Of a DNA stretch of 64,000 nucleotides, positions 26,202 to 36,092 are shown one piece after another. Within the stretch, counting starts at the first letter, position 1; each line of letters opens with the position of its first letter. Source of the stretch: Pseudomonas sp. stari2 (GTDB taxonomy: Bacteria; Pseudomonadota; Gammaproteobacteria; Pseudomonadales; Pseudomonadaceae); NCBI RefSeq assembly GCF_040760005.1, contig NZ_CP099760.1, forward strand, positions 248,001-312,000, read 5' to 3'. The translations under genes were made by a program, and so were the position numbers. The notes under the pieces are model-generated. The model had not been told where the DNA came from. It saw only the letters and a list, made by a program, of their open reading frames with translations, and searched no databases.

Positions 26202-27155
26202 ATGTCTGTGTTTACCCCCCTGGCTCGGCCCGAGCTGGAAACCTTTCTCGCCCCATACGGGCTCGGCCGTCTGCTCGATTTCCAGGGGATCGCCGCCGGC
26301 AGCGAAAACACCAACTTCTTCATCAGCATGGAAAAGGGCGAGTTCGTCCTGACCCTGGTCGAGCGCGGCCCGGTGCAGGAAATGCCGTTCTTCATCGACC
26401 TGCTCGACGTCCTGCACGAAGCCGACCTGCCAGTGCCTTACGCACTGCGCACCATTGATGGCGTGGCCCTGCGCGAGCTGAAAGGCAAGCCGGCGCTGCT
26501 GCAGCCGCGCCTTGCCGGCAAGCACATCAAGCAGGCCAATGCCCAGCATTGCGCGCAGGTCGGTGACTTGCAGGCGCACCTGCACCTGGCGACCCAGGGC
26601 GACAGCATGATCAAGCGCAAGACCGATCGTGGCCTGGACTGGATGCTGGAGGAGGGCACCGAGTTTCTTTCGCACCTGAGCGACGAGCCGCGTGCGCTGC
26701 TGCAAAAGGCGCTGGAAGAAATCACCCAACAGAAAGAGAAAATTCTCGCACTGCCACGGGCGAATATCCACGCTGACCTGTTTCGCGACAACGCGATGTT
26801 CGAAGGCACGCACCTGACCGGGCTGATCGACTTCTACAACGCCTGCTCGGGGCCAATGCTCTACGATGTGGCGATTGCCTTGAACGACTGGTGTTCAGAC
26901 GATGACGGCCTGATCGACGGTCCGCGTGCGCGGGCCTTCCTGGGTGCCTACGCGGCGCTGCGCCCGTTCACCGCGGCCGAGGCCGAGTTGTGGCCGACCA
27001 TGTTGCGAGTAGCATGTGTGCGGTTCTGGCTGTCGCGGTTGATTGCGGCGGAATCGTTCGCCGGGCAGGACGTGCTGATTCACGATCCGAAAGAGTTCGA
27101 GCAGCGGCTGGCGCAGCGTCAGACTGTCAATACGCCGCTACCTTTCGCCCTGTAA
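26202..27155 (+). CDS. thrB: Homoserine kinase (ThrB, phosphotransferase-fold type)
   Basis: 317 residues. It belongs to the choline/aminoglycoside-kinase-like homoserine kinases used by Pseudomonas rather than the GHMP kinases of E. coli. It phosphorylates homoserine on the route to threonine. Visible motifs are GSENTNFFI near the nucleotide site, the Brenner loop NIHADLFRDNAMF (catalytic Asp and metal-binding Asn) and GLIDFYNA. Transcription ends at a strong bidirectional terminator shared with znuA. Confidence 0.93.
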   Translation: MSVFTPLARPELETFLAPYGLGRLLDFQGIAAGSENTNFFISMEKGEFVLTLVERGPVQEMPFFIDLLDVLHEADLPVPYALRTIDGVALRELKGKPALLQPRLAGKHIKQANAQHCAQVGDLQAHLHLATQGDSMIKRKTDRGLDWMLEEGTEFLSHLSDEPRALLQKALEEITQQKEKILALPRANIHADLFRDNAMFEGTHLTGLIDFYNACSGPMLYDVAIALNDWCSDDDGLIDGPRARAFLGAYAALRPFTAAEAELWPTMLRVACVRFWLSRLIAAESFAGQDVLIHDPKEFEQRLAQRQTVNTPLPFAL

Positions 27156-27160
27156 AAGGA

Positions 27161-27192
27161 AAAACCGCAGCCTGTGCAGGCTGCGGTTTTTT
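27161..27192. terminator. Bidirectional terminator between thrB and znuA
   Basis: AAAACCGCAGCCTG, two bases, CAGGCTGCGGTTTTTT: a 14-base perfect stem between converging genes, with T runs on both strands. Confidence 0.9.
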
Positions 27193-27195
27193 GTA

Positions 27196-28116
27196 TCAGA
27201 GCGATTCGAGACAACCCGCCAGATCATTCCCCAGCTTCTCCAGCACGTGCTCGTAACCCTGAGCCGTCGCTGGCGTGTACCCGCCCAACGCATCCAGCTC
27301 CGCCAGCTTCACCGGCAGGCCCGCCACCAGAGTTTCGGCCAGTCGTGGGCGCAGCGGCGGCTCGCTGAATACGCACGTCTTTCCGACTTCCTGCAAGCGT
27401 GCGCGCATCGCGGCCACATGCTGAGCGCCCGGCTGCACTTCCGCCGCCACGCTGAACACACCGGTATGTTTCAAGCCGTAGGCATCTTCGAAGTAGTCGA
27501 AGGCTTCGTGGAAGACGAAGTAGGGTTTGCCTTCAACGCTGGCCAGACGTTTCTTCAAGCGCTGATCCAATGCATCGAGACGCTCGTCGAACGCCTTGGC
27601 GTTGCTCTGATAGCGTTCGGCATTGGCCGGATCGACGGCGCTCAGATCAGCGGCCATTTTGTCGGCAATAACCCGCGCGTTTACCGGCGATAGCCACAAA
27701 TGCGCATCGAGGGTGCCTGGGCGGTGATCGTGATCATGCTCGTCGGCGTCTTCGGCGTGGGAGTGGCTGTCTTCGGCGAAGCGGCGCAGCTTCATGCCCG
27801 GCAGATTCTGCACGGCGACGCTCGGCAGCGTACGACCGTTCAGCACGCGGGGCAGGAAACCTTCCATGTCCGGGCCAATCCAGTACAGCAGATCCACCGA
27901 TTGCACCTTGCGCACGTCGGACGGGCGCAACGCGTAGTTATGCGGGGAGGCCCCCGGCGGCAGCAACACTTCCGGAATCGCCACGCCGTCCTGCACGGCG
28001 GCAGCAATCAATTGCAGCGGCTTGATGCTGGTGAGGACTCTGACTTCGGCCTGAGCCGAACCGATCAGCAGAAAACTGGCGACAAATGCCACAAAAACAG
28101 AAAAAAGTCGGGACAC
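27196..28116 (-). CDS. znuA: High-affinity zinc ABC transporter, periplasmic binding protein ZnuA
   Basis: Signal peptide (SRLFSVFVAFVASFLLIGSAQA). Zinc ligands expected from family position: His in GASPHNYAL, His in LDAHLWLSP, His in VFHEAFDYFED and Asp in the C-terminal half (LDALGG). A His/Asp/Glu-rich loop (HSHAEDADEHDHDH, about residues 115-128) is the flexible zinc-collecting loop of ZnuA. No ATG is present at the start; GTG at 28116 is chosen, and GTG at 28125 is possible. Divergent from zur, with a candidate Zur site between. Confidence 0.92.
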   Translation of the reverse strand: MSRLFSVFVAFVASFLLIGSAQAEVRVLTSIKPLQLIAAAVQDGVAIPEVLLPPGASPHNYALRPSDVRKVQSVDLLYWIGPDMEGFLPRVLNGRTLPSVAVQNLPGMKLRRFAEDSHSHAEDADEHDHDHRPGTLDAHLWLSPVNARVIADKMAADLSAVDPANAERYQSNAKAFDERLDALDQRLKKRLASVEGKPYFVFHEAFDYFEDAYGLKHTGVFSVAAEVQPGAQHVAAMRARLQEVGKTCVFSEPPLRPRLAETLVAGLPVKLAELDALGGYTPATAQGYEHVLEKLGNDLAGCLESL

Positions 28117-28143
28117 GATGACCACTCAAGGAGGCGAGAACGG

Positions 28144-28156
28144 GTAACATAATAAC
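28144..28156. promoter_or_regulatory. Candidate Zur operator
   Basis: GTAACATAATAAC, an imperfect dyad (half-sites GTTAT and GTAAC on opposite strands) in the 66-base gap between znuA and zur. It resembles the GTTAT-N3-ATAAC core of Zur boxes. Position favours shared control of both directions; the match is modest. Confidence 0.4.
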
Positions 28157-28182
28157 GTCTCTAACCAAACTCGTCGCCGCTC

Positions 28183-28665
28183 ATGCCTATTACCCCGATT
28201 GCCAGCCGTCCCCACGACCACTCCCATTGCGTCCACAGCGCCCTGTCCGAGGCCGATGCCTTGTGTGCACAGAAAGGCCTGCGCCTGACCGCATTGCGTC
28301 GGCGGGTGCTGGAACTGGTCTGGCAGAGCCATAAGCCGCTGGGTGCCTACGACATTCTGGCGGTGCTCAGCGAGCAGGACGGCCGTCGCGCTGCGCCGCC
28401 GACTGTGTACCGCGCACTGGATTTCCTGCTGGAAAACGGCCTGGTGCACCGCATCTCCTCGCTGAACGCCTTTGTCGGCTGCGTTCACCCGAAACATTCG
28501 CACCAGGGTCAGTTCCTGATCTGTCGCGAGTGCCATGCGGCCATCGAGCTTGAGCAAAAAACCATCAGCGACGCCATCGTTCACAGCGCCAAGGACGTCG
28601 GCTTCATCGTCGAAGCCCAGACCGTCGAAGTGGTCGGCCTCTGCTCCGGTTGCCGGGGGGCTTGA
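28183..28665 (+). CDS. zur: Zinc uptake regulator Zur (Fur family)
   Basis: 160 residues. The winged helix contains [14 protein letters not shown] and the recognition region [22 protein letters not shown]. The dimerisation domain has H-rich [19 protein letters not shown] and a final CSGCRG, giving the two CxxC pairs for structural zinc. It represses zinc uptake genes when zinc is sufficient. First gene of zur-znuC-znuB: its TGA overlaps the znuC ATG by one base (TGATG). Confidence 0.94.
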   Translation: MPITPIASRPHDHSHCVHSALSEADALCAQKGLRLTALRRRVLELVWQSHKPLGAYDILAVLSEQDGRRAAPPTVYRALDFLLENGLVHRISSLNAFVGCVHPKHSHQGQFLICRECHAAIELEQKTISDAIVHSAKDVGFIVEAQTVEVVGLCSGCRGA

Positions 28666-29450
28666 TGAGCGATGCGTTGATCCGTCTGGAGCAGGTGGCT
28701 GTCCGGTTTGCCGGGCAGAACGTGCTGGACAACATTCACCTTAGCGTCGAGCCGGGGCAGATTGTCACCCTGATCGGCCCCAATGGCGCCGGCAAGACCA
28801 CGCTGGTGCGCGCCGTGCTCGGGCTGCTGAGACCCGACAGCGGCAGCGTCTGGCGCAAGCCGAAACTGCGCATCGGTTACATGCCGCAAAAGCTGCACGT
28901 TGATCCGACCCTGCCGTTGTCAGTCCTGCGCTTTCTGCGACTGGTACCGGGCGTCGATCGCCCGCGTGCGCTGGCGGCACTCAAGGAAGTCGGCGCCGAG
29001 CACGTCATCGACAGCCCGGTGCAAAGCGTTTCCGGCGGTGAAATGCAGCGCGTGCTGCTGGCCCGGGCGCTGTTGCGCGAGCCCGAACTGCTGGTGCTCG
29101 ACGAGCCGGTGCAAGGTGTCGATGTCGCCGGCCAGGCCGAGCTGTACAGCCTGATCACCCGCCTGCGCGACCGTCATGGCTGCGGCGTGTTAATGGTGTC
29201 CCACGACCTGCATCTGGTGATGAGCACCACCGACCAAGTGGTGTGCCTCAACCGTCATGTCTGCTGCTCCGGGCATCCCGAGCAGGTCAGTGGCGACCCG
29301 GCCTTCGTTGAGCTGTTCGGCAATCACGCGCCGAGCCTGGCGGTCTATCACCACCATCACGACCACGCCCATGACCTGCATGGCTCGGTGGTCAAAGGGC
29401 CTGTGACGGGCCAACCTCACGTTCACGGAGATAGCTGCAAGCATGGCTGA
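28665..29450 (+). CDS. znuC: Zinc ABC transporter ATP-binding protein ZnuC
   Basis: 261 residues. Walker [10 protein letters not shown], signature [16 protein letters not shown], Walker [13 protein letters not shown], switch histidine in VSHDLH. The C-terminal tail is rich in histidine (HHHHDHAHD and [10 protein letters not shown]), a likely cytosolic zinc-sensing or -buffering extension. Overlaps zur by one base and znuB by eight bases, so the three genes are translated together. Confidence 0.93.
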   Translation: MSDALIRLEQVAVRFAGQNVLDNIHLSVEPGQIVTLIGPNGAGKTTLVRAVLGLLRPDSGSVWRKPKLRIGYMPQKLHVDPTLPLSVLRFLRLVPGVDRPRALAALKEVGAEHVIDSPVQSVSGGEMQRVLLARALLREPELLVLDEPVQGVDVAGQAELYSLITRLRDRHGCGVLMVSHDLHLVMSTTDQVVCLNRHVCCSGHPEQVSGDPAFVELFGNHAPSLAVYHHHHDHAHDLHGSVVKGPVTGQPHVHGDSCKHG

Positions 29451-30231
29451 TTTTCTGTTCTACGCCCTGCTTGCAGGTCTGGCGCTGGCGGTGGTCGCGG
29501 GGCCGCTGGGCTCGTTCGTGGTCTGGCGGCGCATGGCCTATTTCGGCGACACCCTGTCCCACGCCGCGCTGCTCGGCGTGGCGCTGGGCTTTCTGCTGGA
29601 TGTCAGCCCGACCGTCGCGGTCACCGTGGGCTGCCTGTTGCTGGCGGTGCTGCTGGTGACCCTGCAACAGCGTCAGCCGCTGGCGTCCGACACGTTGCTG
29701 GGCATTCTTGCGCCGAGCACGCTCTCTCTCGGCCTGGTAGTACTAAGCTTCATGCATGAAGTGCGGATCGACCTGATGGCCTACCTGTTCGGCGACCTGC
29801 TGGCGATCAGCCCGACTGATCTTGCGTGGATCCTCGGCGGCAGCGCGGCGGTGCTGGTGTTGCTGGTGACGCTATGGCGGCCGTTGCTGGCGATCACCGT
29901 GCACGAAGAACTGGCCCGGGTCGAAGGCCTGCCGGTGGCCGGTTTGCGCATGGCGTTGATGTTGCTGATCGCGGTGGTGATCGCCGTGGCGATGAAAATC
30001 GTCGGTGTGTTGCTGATTACGTCTCTGTTGATCATCCCGGCGGCTGCGGCACAACGTCACGCCCGTTCGCCGGAGCAGATGGCACTGGGCGCGAGCCTGC
30101 TGGGCATGCTCGCCGTGTGTGGCGGGCTGGCGCTGTCCTGGTTCAAGGACACCCCGGCCGGTCCGTCAATCGTTGTGACGGCGGCCGCACTGTTTCTGCT
30201 GAGTTTTGTTCTGCCCCGTCGAGGGGTGTAG
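29443..30231 (+). CDS. znuB: Zinc ABC transporter permease ZnuB
   Basis: 262 residues with eight or so hydrophobic helices, ABC-3 family permease. Conserved segments include [21 protein letters not shown] near the N terminus and [21 protein letters not shown] in the middle. It forms the zinc channel with ZnuC and receives zinc from ZnuA. Its ATG lies within the last codons of znuC. Confidence 0.93.
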   Translation: MADFLFYALLAGLALAVVAGPLGSFVVWRRMAYFGDTLSHAALLGVALGFLLDVSPTVAVTVGCLLLAVLLVTLQQRQPLASDTLLGILAPSTLSLGLVVLSFMHEVRIDLMAYLFGDLLAISPTDLAWILGGSAAVLVLLVTLWRPLLAITVHEELARVEGLPVAGLRMALMLLIAVVIAVAMKIVGVLLITSLLIIPAAAAQRHARSPEQMALGASLLGMLAVCGGLALSWFKDTPAGPSIVVTAAALFLLSFVLPRRGV

Positions 30232-30268
30232 ACTTGCTCGTTTTTTGCGCAAATAGAGAGTCGCAGGA

Positions 30269-30982
30269 ATGAAGCCGTTCGCCTCCCGTTATCTGCTCCT
30301 TGTCGCATTTTCAATGCTGCTGGGCGCCTGCCAAAGCACGCCGCCGGTGGCCGAAGTCCCCGATGCGCGGGCCACGGCCATCGCACAGCTGGAGCAAAGC
30401 CTGGCCAGCAGCGAACTGGCCACTGCCGAAGACCAACTGGCAGCCTTGCAGGCCGAAACACCCAACGATCAATCCCTGGAGCAATACCAGCGTCAGTTGG
30501 CCGAAGCCTATCTGCGCCGCAGCCAGATCGTCCTGCAAAAGGGCGATGTGAATGCTGCCGCAACCGCTTTGGCCCGTGCCCGCGCGCTGATGCCCAAGGC
30601 CCCGGCGCTGACTGGTGGCGTCAACGGCGCCATCACCGAAGCGCGCAAGGCTGAGCTGGAGAAAGCCGAAGCAGCGCTCCAGGCCGCTGAAGCCAAGCCG
30701 AAGGCCAAGGTGATCGATCCGACTGCCGAAAGCACCACGGTTGCGCTGAATATCACCGATAGCCGCAAACTTCGCCGCCAACTGGATGCGATCGCCGCCG
30801 ATGTGGTGAATTACGACTGTGCGGTGAGCATTCAGGCCCCGCGCACCAATGATTACCCGTGGCTGGCGACGTTGATCACCAAGCGCGTGAAGAAGCTTGA
30901 TCCGGATTTCGATTTGAAGATCGAGAAGCAGATTCTGCGCACGGTGCCGGCGCAGATGGTTCTGAGCCCGCGCAAACCTTGA
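30269..30982 (+). CDS. Lipoprotein of unknown function (PA5502-like)
   Basis: 237 residues. Lipoprotein signal with lipobox LLGAC at about residues 17-21. Residues about 35-130 are helical and resemble a TPR-like repeat unit (LASSELATAEDQLAALQAE; GDVNAAATALARARALMP). An Ala/Lys/Glu-rich linker follows, then a small C-terminal domain with NITDSRKLRRQLDAIAADVV. Residue after Cys is Gln, so outer-membrane sorting is expected. It follows znuB by 37 bases and may be read with it. Function not known. Confidence 0.7.
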   Translation: MKPFASRYLLLVAFSMLLGACQSTPPVAEVPDARATAIAQLEQSLASSELATAEDQLAALQAETPNDQSLEQYQRQLAEAYLRRSQIVLQKGDVNAAATALARARALMPKAPALTGGVNGAITEARKAELEKAEAALQAAEAKPKAKVIDPTAESTTVALNITDSRKLRRQLDAIAADVVNYDCAVSIQAPRTNDYPWLATLITKRVKKLDPDFDLKIEKQILRTVPAQMVLSPRKP

Positions 30983-31006
30983 AAAGCTTCATCGGAACGC
31001 CGCCCG

Positions 31007-31072
31007 GAGCAAGCCCGCTCCCACATTTAGGTTCGTGTGCGACACAGAACCAATGTGGGAGCGGGCTTGCTC
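31007..31072. repeat. REP doublet (REPIN-like palindrome)
   Basis: GAGCAAGCCCGCTCCCACATT is followed after 24 bases by its exact complement, a 21-bp perfect inverted repeat. The sequence is the common Pseudomonas REP core (GGGAGCGGGCTTGCTC). It sits between the converging lipoprotein and katE genes. Confidence 0.9.
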
Positions 31073-31103
31073 GCGAAGGCGTCCTTTCAGTCAACCAACA
31101 GCC

Positions 31104-33245
31104 TTAAGCTGGAATAGCCTTGGCCTTGGGCTCCCGGTCCCAAACCCGATGCTGCCCGATCGCAGCAAAGAATGGCTTGGTCAGCGCGCCAACATCCTTG
31201 CCCTCCAGCAATCCGGCATCCGTCTCCAGCTTCAGCACGTCCAGCAACTGTTTGGCCTCGCCATGCAGCGCGATTGCCTTCAAGTGTTTGTACGCCTCCA
31301 GCAGGTAGTGCAACGCCACGCCGTCACCGCTCAACGCCTTGACCGACGCCGCGCCACCCGGCACGAATACCGCGTCGAACGCAATTGATGGCATGCCTTC
31401 CATCGACGCATCCACCGCCAGGGTTTTGCCATCGGCGGTCTTCAGTGGCGCCGAAGTCGGGCCAAGCAGCTTGGCGTGTGCACCTTCTGCCGCCAGCGCC
31501 TTCTTCATCGCATCAATCGCCGCATCATCGACACCGTTGGCCGCAAGGATCGCGACTTTCCGTGTCTTGATGTTTTCCGGCAACAGGTTGGCCTGACTCA
31601 ACGCTGGCGAGCGCTCCAGTGATGTTTTCGGCACGTCCACGGTACCTTTGCCTGGCGCTGGCAGACCCAGGTTGGCCGCCACGCGTTTGGCCAACTCTAG
31701 GTCGATGTTGGCGAGAATCTCGTTCACTTCCCGCGCCCGGATGAATTCACGCTCAACCTTGCCCAACTCGAAGCTGTAGGCAGCGATGATGTGCTCTTTC
31801 TCGTGCGGGCTCATGCTGTTGAAAAACAGTCGCGCCTGGGAAAAGTGATCGCTGAACGATTCGCTGCGCTGGCGGATCTTGTTGGCGTCGATGCGCTCCG
31901 GGTAGCTCTCGAACCCGCCGTCCTGTGCGGCCGGTGGTGTTTCTTTGGGCCATCCGCCATCGATGGAATTCGGTTCGTAAGAGGCACGGCCCTTGTCGAT
32001 CACCGTACGGTGCTGGGCATCGCGCTGGCCGTTATGGAACGGTGCGACCGGGCGATTGATCGGCAGTTCATGAAAGTTCGGCCCGCCGAGTCGGCTGATC
32101 TGCGTATCGGTGTAGGAAAACAACCGGCCTTGCAGCAAAGGGTCATTGGAGAAGTCGATCCCCGGCACGATATGGCCGGGGCAGAACGCGACCTGCTCGG
32201 TCTCGGCGAAGAAATTATCCGGGTTGCGGTTGAGGGTCATCTTGCCCAGCGGCGTGATCGGGACGATTTCCTCGGGAATCAGTTTGGTCGGGTCAAGGAT
32301 GTCGAAATCGAAGTCGTGCTCGTTTTCCTCCTCGATGACCTGTACGCCAAGTTCCCATTCCGGGTAGTCACCCATCTCGATGGCCTCCCAGAGATCGCGC
32401 CGATGGTAGTCGGTGTCTTTACCGGCCAGCTTCTGCGCCTCGTCCCACACCAGCGAGCATGTGCCGGCAGTAGGGCGCCAGTGGAATTTGACGAAGCGCG
32501 ATTTGCCCTCGGCGTTGATCAGCCGGAAGGTGTGCACGCCGAAGCCCTGCATGCTGCGCAGACTTTTCGGGATGGCTCGGTCGGACATGGCCCAGATGAC
32601 CATGTGTGCCGACTCAGGCACCAGCGACACGAAGTCCCAGAATGTGTCGTGGGCCGAGCCACCGGTGGGGATTTCGTTGTGTGGCTCGGGTTTCACGGCA
32701 TGGACGAAGTCGGGAAACTTGATCGCGTCCTGTATGAAAAATACCGGCATGTTGTTGCCGACCAGATCGAAGTTGCCTTCGTCGGTGAAAAACTTCACGG
32801 CAAAACCACGCACGTCACGCACCGTGTCGCCGGAACCGCGAGGGCCCTGCACTGTGGAAAAGCGTACGAACACCGGGGTTTTCTTACCCGGATCCCGTAG
32901 GAATCCGGCCTTGGTCAGTGCGGAATGGTTCTCGTAGGTTTGAAAGAAACCATGTGCACCCGTGCCGCGAGCATGGACGATGCGCTCGGGAATCCGTTCA
33001 TGGTCAAAGTGCGTGATTTTCTCACGCATGATGAAGTCTTCCAGCAGCGACGGCCCGCGCGGCCCGGCCTTGAGGGTGTTCTGGTTGTCCGCGACCTTCA
33101 CGCCCTGATTGGTGCGCAGGGCCTGGCCGGTGGCGTCGGAACGAAATTTTTCCAGGCTATCTAGTTTGGCGTTGGTATTGGCGCGATCCGGGGTGTCGGT
33201 GCCGGCCAGCTGGGTTTTGTCTGTGGCAGTTTTTTTCGTACTCAT
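31104..33245 (-). CDS. katE: Large-subunit catalase (HPII/KatE type)
   Basis: 713 residues, clade 2 catalase. The distal-heme histidine is in [14 protein letters not shown], the distal Asn in VGNNMPVFF, and the heme-ligand tyrosine in RLFSYTDTQ with its arginine. The C-terminal 150 residues form the flavodoxin/GATase-like domain special to large catalases ([23 protein letters not shown]). It degrades hydrogen peroxide, usually in stationary phase. ATG at 33245 ([10 protein letters not shown]) chosen; sequence further upstream is not catalase-like. It interrupts the metal/methionine gene order recalled from P. aeruginosa. Confidence 0.93.
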   Translation of the reverse strand: MSTKKTATDKTQLAGTDTPDRANTNAKLDSLEKFRSDATGQALRTNQGVKVADNQNTLKAGPRGPSLLEDFIMREKITHFDHERIPERIVHARGTGAHGFFQTYENHSALTKAGFLRDPGKKTPVFVRFSTVQGPRGSGDTVRDVRGFAVKFFTDEGNFDLVGNNMPVFFIQDAIKFPDFVHAVKPEPHNEIPTGGSAHDTFWDFVSLVPESAHMVIWAMSDRAIPKSLRSMQGFGVHTFRLINAEGKSRFVKFHWRPTAGTCSLVWDEAQKLAGKDTDYHRRDLWEAIEMGDYPEWELGVQVIEEENEHDFDFDILDPTKLIPEEIVPITPLGKMTLNRNPDNFFAETEQVAFCPGHIVPGIDFSNDPLLQGRLFSYTDTQISRLGGPNFHELPINRPVAPFHNGQRDAQHRTVIDKGRASYEPNSIDGGWPKETPPAAQDGGFESYPERIDANKIRQRSESFSDHFSQARLFFNSMSPHEKEHIIAAYSFELGKVEREFIRAREVNEILANIDLELAKRVAANLGLPAPGKGTVDVPKTSLERSPALSQANLLPENIKTRKVAILAANGVDDAAIDAMKKALAAEGAHAKLLGPTSAPLKTADGKTLAVDASMEGMPSIAFDAVFVPGGAASVKALSGDGVALHYLLEAYKHLKAIALHGEAKQLLDVLKLETDAGLLEGKDVGALTKPFFAAIGQHRVWDREPKAKAIPA

Positions 33246-33505
33246 CAGTCGTGAACTCCTGTTTGCCCCGGCGTTGCGCCGGGACGCTTGAGTGGCTCCC
33301 GGGCACGGCACCCAGGGTTTTGAAGTCGCTTACCTAGTGACTGACGAGGAATTTGGGCGTTCCTTTTTTATGACCTTTGATCTTGTTATTGCCAAATCGA
33401 AGGTTAATTGCGAAATAAATGCTAAGAACCTCTATACGGACAGGCTAAAATGCGCGCCCGGCTAACCGCTGATCCTTTTCCAACGCGCCCCACAAGGTTC
33501 GCTAC

Positions 33506-34513
33506 GTGATCGAGTTTCAAAACGTCCATAAGACTTACCGCGTCGCCGGTAAGGACATCACCGCGCTGCATCCGACCAGTCTCTCCATCGAGAACGGTCA
33601 GGTGTTCGGCCTGATTGGCCATTCCGGCGCGGGAAAAAGTACCCTGCTGCGTCTGATCAATCGCCTGGAAGATTCCAGTGGCGGCAAGATCATCGTCGAC
33701 GGCGAAGAAGTCACCGCGCTGGACGCCAACGGCCTGCGCCGTTTTCGTCAGCAGGTCGGGATGATCTTCCAGCACTTCAACCTGCTGGCGTCCAAGACCG
33801 TGGCCGACAACGTTGCGCTGCCGCTGACCCTGGCCGGTGAACTGTCCCGCGCCGAAATCGATCAGCGTGTGGCCGAATTGCTGGCGCGGGTCGGCCTGTC
33901 CGATCACGCCAGGAAGTATCCGGCTCAGTTGTCCGGTGGCCAGAAGCAGCGCGTCGGCATCGCCCGCGCCCTGGCGACCAAGCCGAAAATCCTGCTGTGC
34001 GACGAAGCCACCAGCGCTCTCGATCCACAGACCACCGCTTCGGTCCTGCAACTGCTGGCCGAGATCAACCGCGAGCTGAAACTGACCATCGTGCTGATCA
34101 CCCACGAGATGGACGTGATCCGCCGTGTCTGCGATCAGGTGGCGGTGATGGATGCCGGCGTGATCGTCGAGCAAGGCTCGGTGGCCGAGGTGTTCCTGCA
34201 TCCGAAGCACCCGACCACCAAGCGTTTCGTCCAGGAAGACGAGCAGATCGACGAAAGCGAGCAGCGCGATGACTTCGCTCACGTGCCGGGCCGCATCGTA
34301 CGTCTGACCTTCCAGGGCGAAGCGACCTACGCGCCGTTGCTCGGAACCGTCGCCCGGGAAACCGGCGTGGACTACAGCATCCTGGCCGGTCGCATCGACC
34401 GCATCAAAGATATTCCTTACGGGCAATTGACCCTCGCCGTCACCGGTGGCGACATGGACGCGGCGTTCGCCCGCTTCACCGCCGCTGACGTTCACATGGA
34501 GGTGTTGCGCTAA
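33506..34513 (+). CDS. metN: Methionine ABC transporter ATP-binding protein MetN
   Basis: 335 residues, GTG start. Walker [10 protein letters not shown], signature [15 protein letters not shown], Walker [13 protein letters not shown]. The C-terminal NIL domain (about residues 255-335) binds methionine and inhibits transport when the amino acid is plentiful. TAA overlaps the metI ATG (TAATG). First gene of metNIQ. Confidence 0.94.
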   Translation: MIEFQNVHKTYRVAGKDITALHPTSLSIENGQVFGLIGHSGAGKSTLLRLINRLEDSSGGKIIVDGEEVTALDANGLRRFRQQVGMIFQHFNLLASKTVADNVALPLTLAGELSRAEIDQRVAELLARVGLSDHARKYPAQLSGGQKQRVGIARALATKPKILLCDEATSALDPQTTASVLQLLAEINRELKLTIVLITHEMDVIRRVCDQVAVMDAGVIVEQGSVAEVFLHPKHPTTKRFVQEDEQIDESEQRDDFAHVPGRIVRLTFQGEATYAPLLGTVARETGVDYSILAGRIDRIKDIPYGQLTLAVTGGDMDAAFARFTAADVHMEVLR

Positions 34514-35187
34514 TGGCAGACCTGATGAGTTTCTTCACCAATATCGACTGGTACGAAATCTGGCTGGCCACCGGCGACACCATGATGATGCTCGGCGGTT
34601 CGCTGCTGTTCACGGTCCTGCTAGGTCTGCCGCTGGGCGTGCTGCTGTTTCTGTGTAGCCCGCGTCAGTTACTCGAAGCCAAAGGTGTTTATGCCTTGCT
34701 GTCGCTGGTGGTGAACATCCTGCGTTCGCTGCCGTTCATCATTCTGTTGATCGTGATGATCCCGTTCACCGTGCTGATCACTGGCACCTCGCTGGGCGTG
34801 GCCGGTGCGATTCCGCCGCTGGTCGTGGGTGCAACGCCGTTCTTCGCGCGGCTGGTGGAAACCGCCCTGCGTGAAGTCGATCGCGGCATCATCGAAGCGA
34901 CCCAGTCCATGGGCGCGACCACTCGGCAGATCATCATGAACGCCTTGCTGCCGGAGGCCCGTCCGGGCATCTTCGCGGCGATTACGGTGACGGCGATTAC
35001 ATTGGTTTCCTACACGGCGATGGCCGGTGTGGTTGGCGCTGGTGGCCTGGGTGACCTGGCGATCCGTTTCGGCTACCAACGTTTCCAGACCGATGTGATG
35101 ATCGTCACCGTGGTGTTGCTGCTGATTCTGGTGCAAGTGCTGCAAATGGTTGGCGACCGACTGGTCGTTCATTTCTCGCGCAAATAA
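34513..35187 (+). CDS. metI: Methionine ABC transporter permease MetI
   Basis: 224 residues with five hydrophobic helices. Conserved family segments are VNILRSLPFIILLIVMIPFT, the EAA loop region EATQSMGATTRQIIMNALLPEA and YTAMAGVVGAGGLGDLAIRFGYQRF. It forms the inner-membrane channel for methionine with MetN. Starts on the last base of the metN stop codon. Confidence 0.94.
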   Translation: MADLMSFFTNIDWYEIWLATGDTMMMLGGSLLFTVLLGLPLGVLLFLCSPRQLLEAKGVYALLSLVVNILRSLPFIILLIVMIPFTVLITGTSLGVAGAIPPLVVGATPFFARLVETALREVDRGIIEATQSMGATTRQIIMNALLPEARPGIFAAITVTAITLVSYTAMAGVVGAGGLGDLAIRFGYQRFQTDVMIVTVVLLLILVQVLQMVGDRLVVHFSRK

Positions 35188-35261
35188 CCGGTTTTGTAAT
35201 GACATGAGCCGGCCATTCGCTGGCAGGCGCCAGACGGGCGCCGTAAAAAGGAGTTAGCTGA

Positions 35262-36032
35262 ATGAAAAAACTGATCGCTGCTTTCGCTGCCGTAGCCGCT
35301 TTTTCGGCCCACGCTGAAACCCTGACCGTTGCTGCCACCCCGGTGCCGCACGCGGAAATCCTCGAATTCGTGAAGCCGGCACTGGCCAAAGAAGGCGTGG
35401 ATCTGAAGGTCAAGGTCTTCACCGACTACATCCAGCCGAACGTGCAGGTGGCCGAGAAGCGTCTGGACGCCAACTTCTTCCAGCACCAGCCGTACCTCGA
35501 TGAGTTCAACAAGGCCAAGGGCACCAGCCTGGTGGCCGTGACCGGTGTGCACCTGGAGCCGCTGGGCGCTTACTCCAGCAAGTTCAAGAAGCTTGACGAG
35601 CTGCCAGGCGGCGCCAACGTGGTGATCCCGAACGACGCCACCAACGGCGGCCGTGCGCTGTTGCTGCTGGCCAAGGCTGGCGTGATCACCCTGAAGGATC
35701 CGACCAACATCCTGTCGACCGTCAAGGACATCGCCCAGAACCCGAAAGACCTGAAAATCCGTGAACTGGAAGCCGCGACCATCCCGCGCGTGCTGACCCA
35801 GGTCGACCTGGCGCTGATCAACACCAACTACGCGCTCGAAGCCAAGCTCGATCCGTCCAAGGACGCGTTGGTCATCGAAGGCAACGATTCGCCGTACGTG
35901 AACATCCTGGTGTCCCGCGCGGACAACAAGGACAGCGATGCGATGAAGAAACTGGCCGCTGCACTGCACAGCCCGGAAGTGAAGAAATTCATTACCGAGA
36001 AGTACAAAGGCGCGGTGTTGCCGGCGTTCTGA
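35262..36032 (+). CDS. metQ: Methionine-binding protein MetQ (NlpA family)
   Basis: 256 residues. The signal peptide is MKKLIAAFAAVAAFSAHA and lacks a lipobox cysteine, so the protein should be a soluble periplasmic protein rather than a lipoprotein as in E. coli. Family features: VKVFTDYIQPNVQVAEKRLDANFFQHQPYLDEF (quoted in parts: TDYIQPN; DANFFQHQPYL), and the ligand-site segments TNYALEA and RADNKDS. RBS AAGGAG seven bases upstream. Ends before a bidirectional terminator. Confidence 0.93.
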   Translation: MKKLIAAFAAVAAFSAHAETLTVAATPVPHAEILEFVKPALAKEGVDLKVKVFTDYIQPNVQVAEKRLDANFFQHQPYLDEFNKAKGTSLVAVTGVHLEPLGAYSSKFKKLDELPGGANVVIPNDATNGGRALLLLAKAGVITLKDPTNILSTVKDIAQNPKDLKIRELEAATIPRVLTQVDLALINTNYALEAKLDPSKDALVIEGNDSPYVNILVSRADNKDSDAMKKLAAALHSPEVKKFITEKYKGAVLPAF

Positions 36033-36049
36033 TCCCGGCTTACAGGCAT

Positions 36050-36080
36050 AAAAAACCGCAGCTAAGGCTGCGGTTTTTTT
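36050..36080. terminator. Bidirectional terminator between metQ and the Sco gene
   Basis: AAAAAACCGCAGC, four bases, GCTGCGGTTTTTTTT: a 13-base stem with A/T runs on both sides between converging genes. Confidence 0.92.
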
Positions 36081-36092
36081 TGGTCCGGGTTT

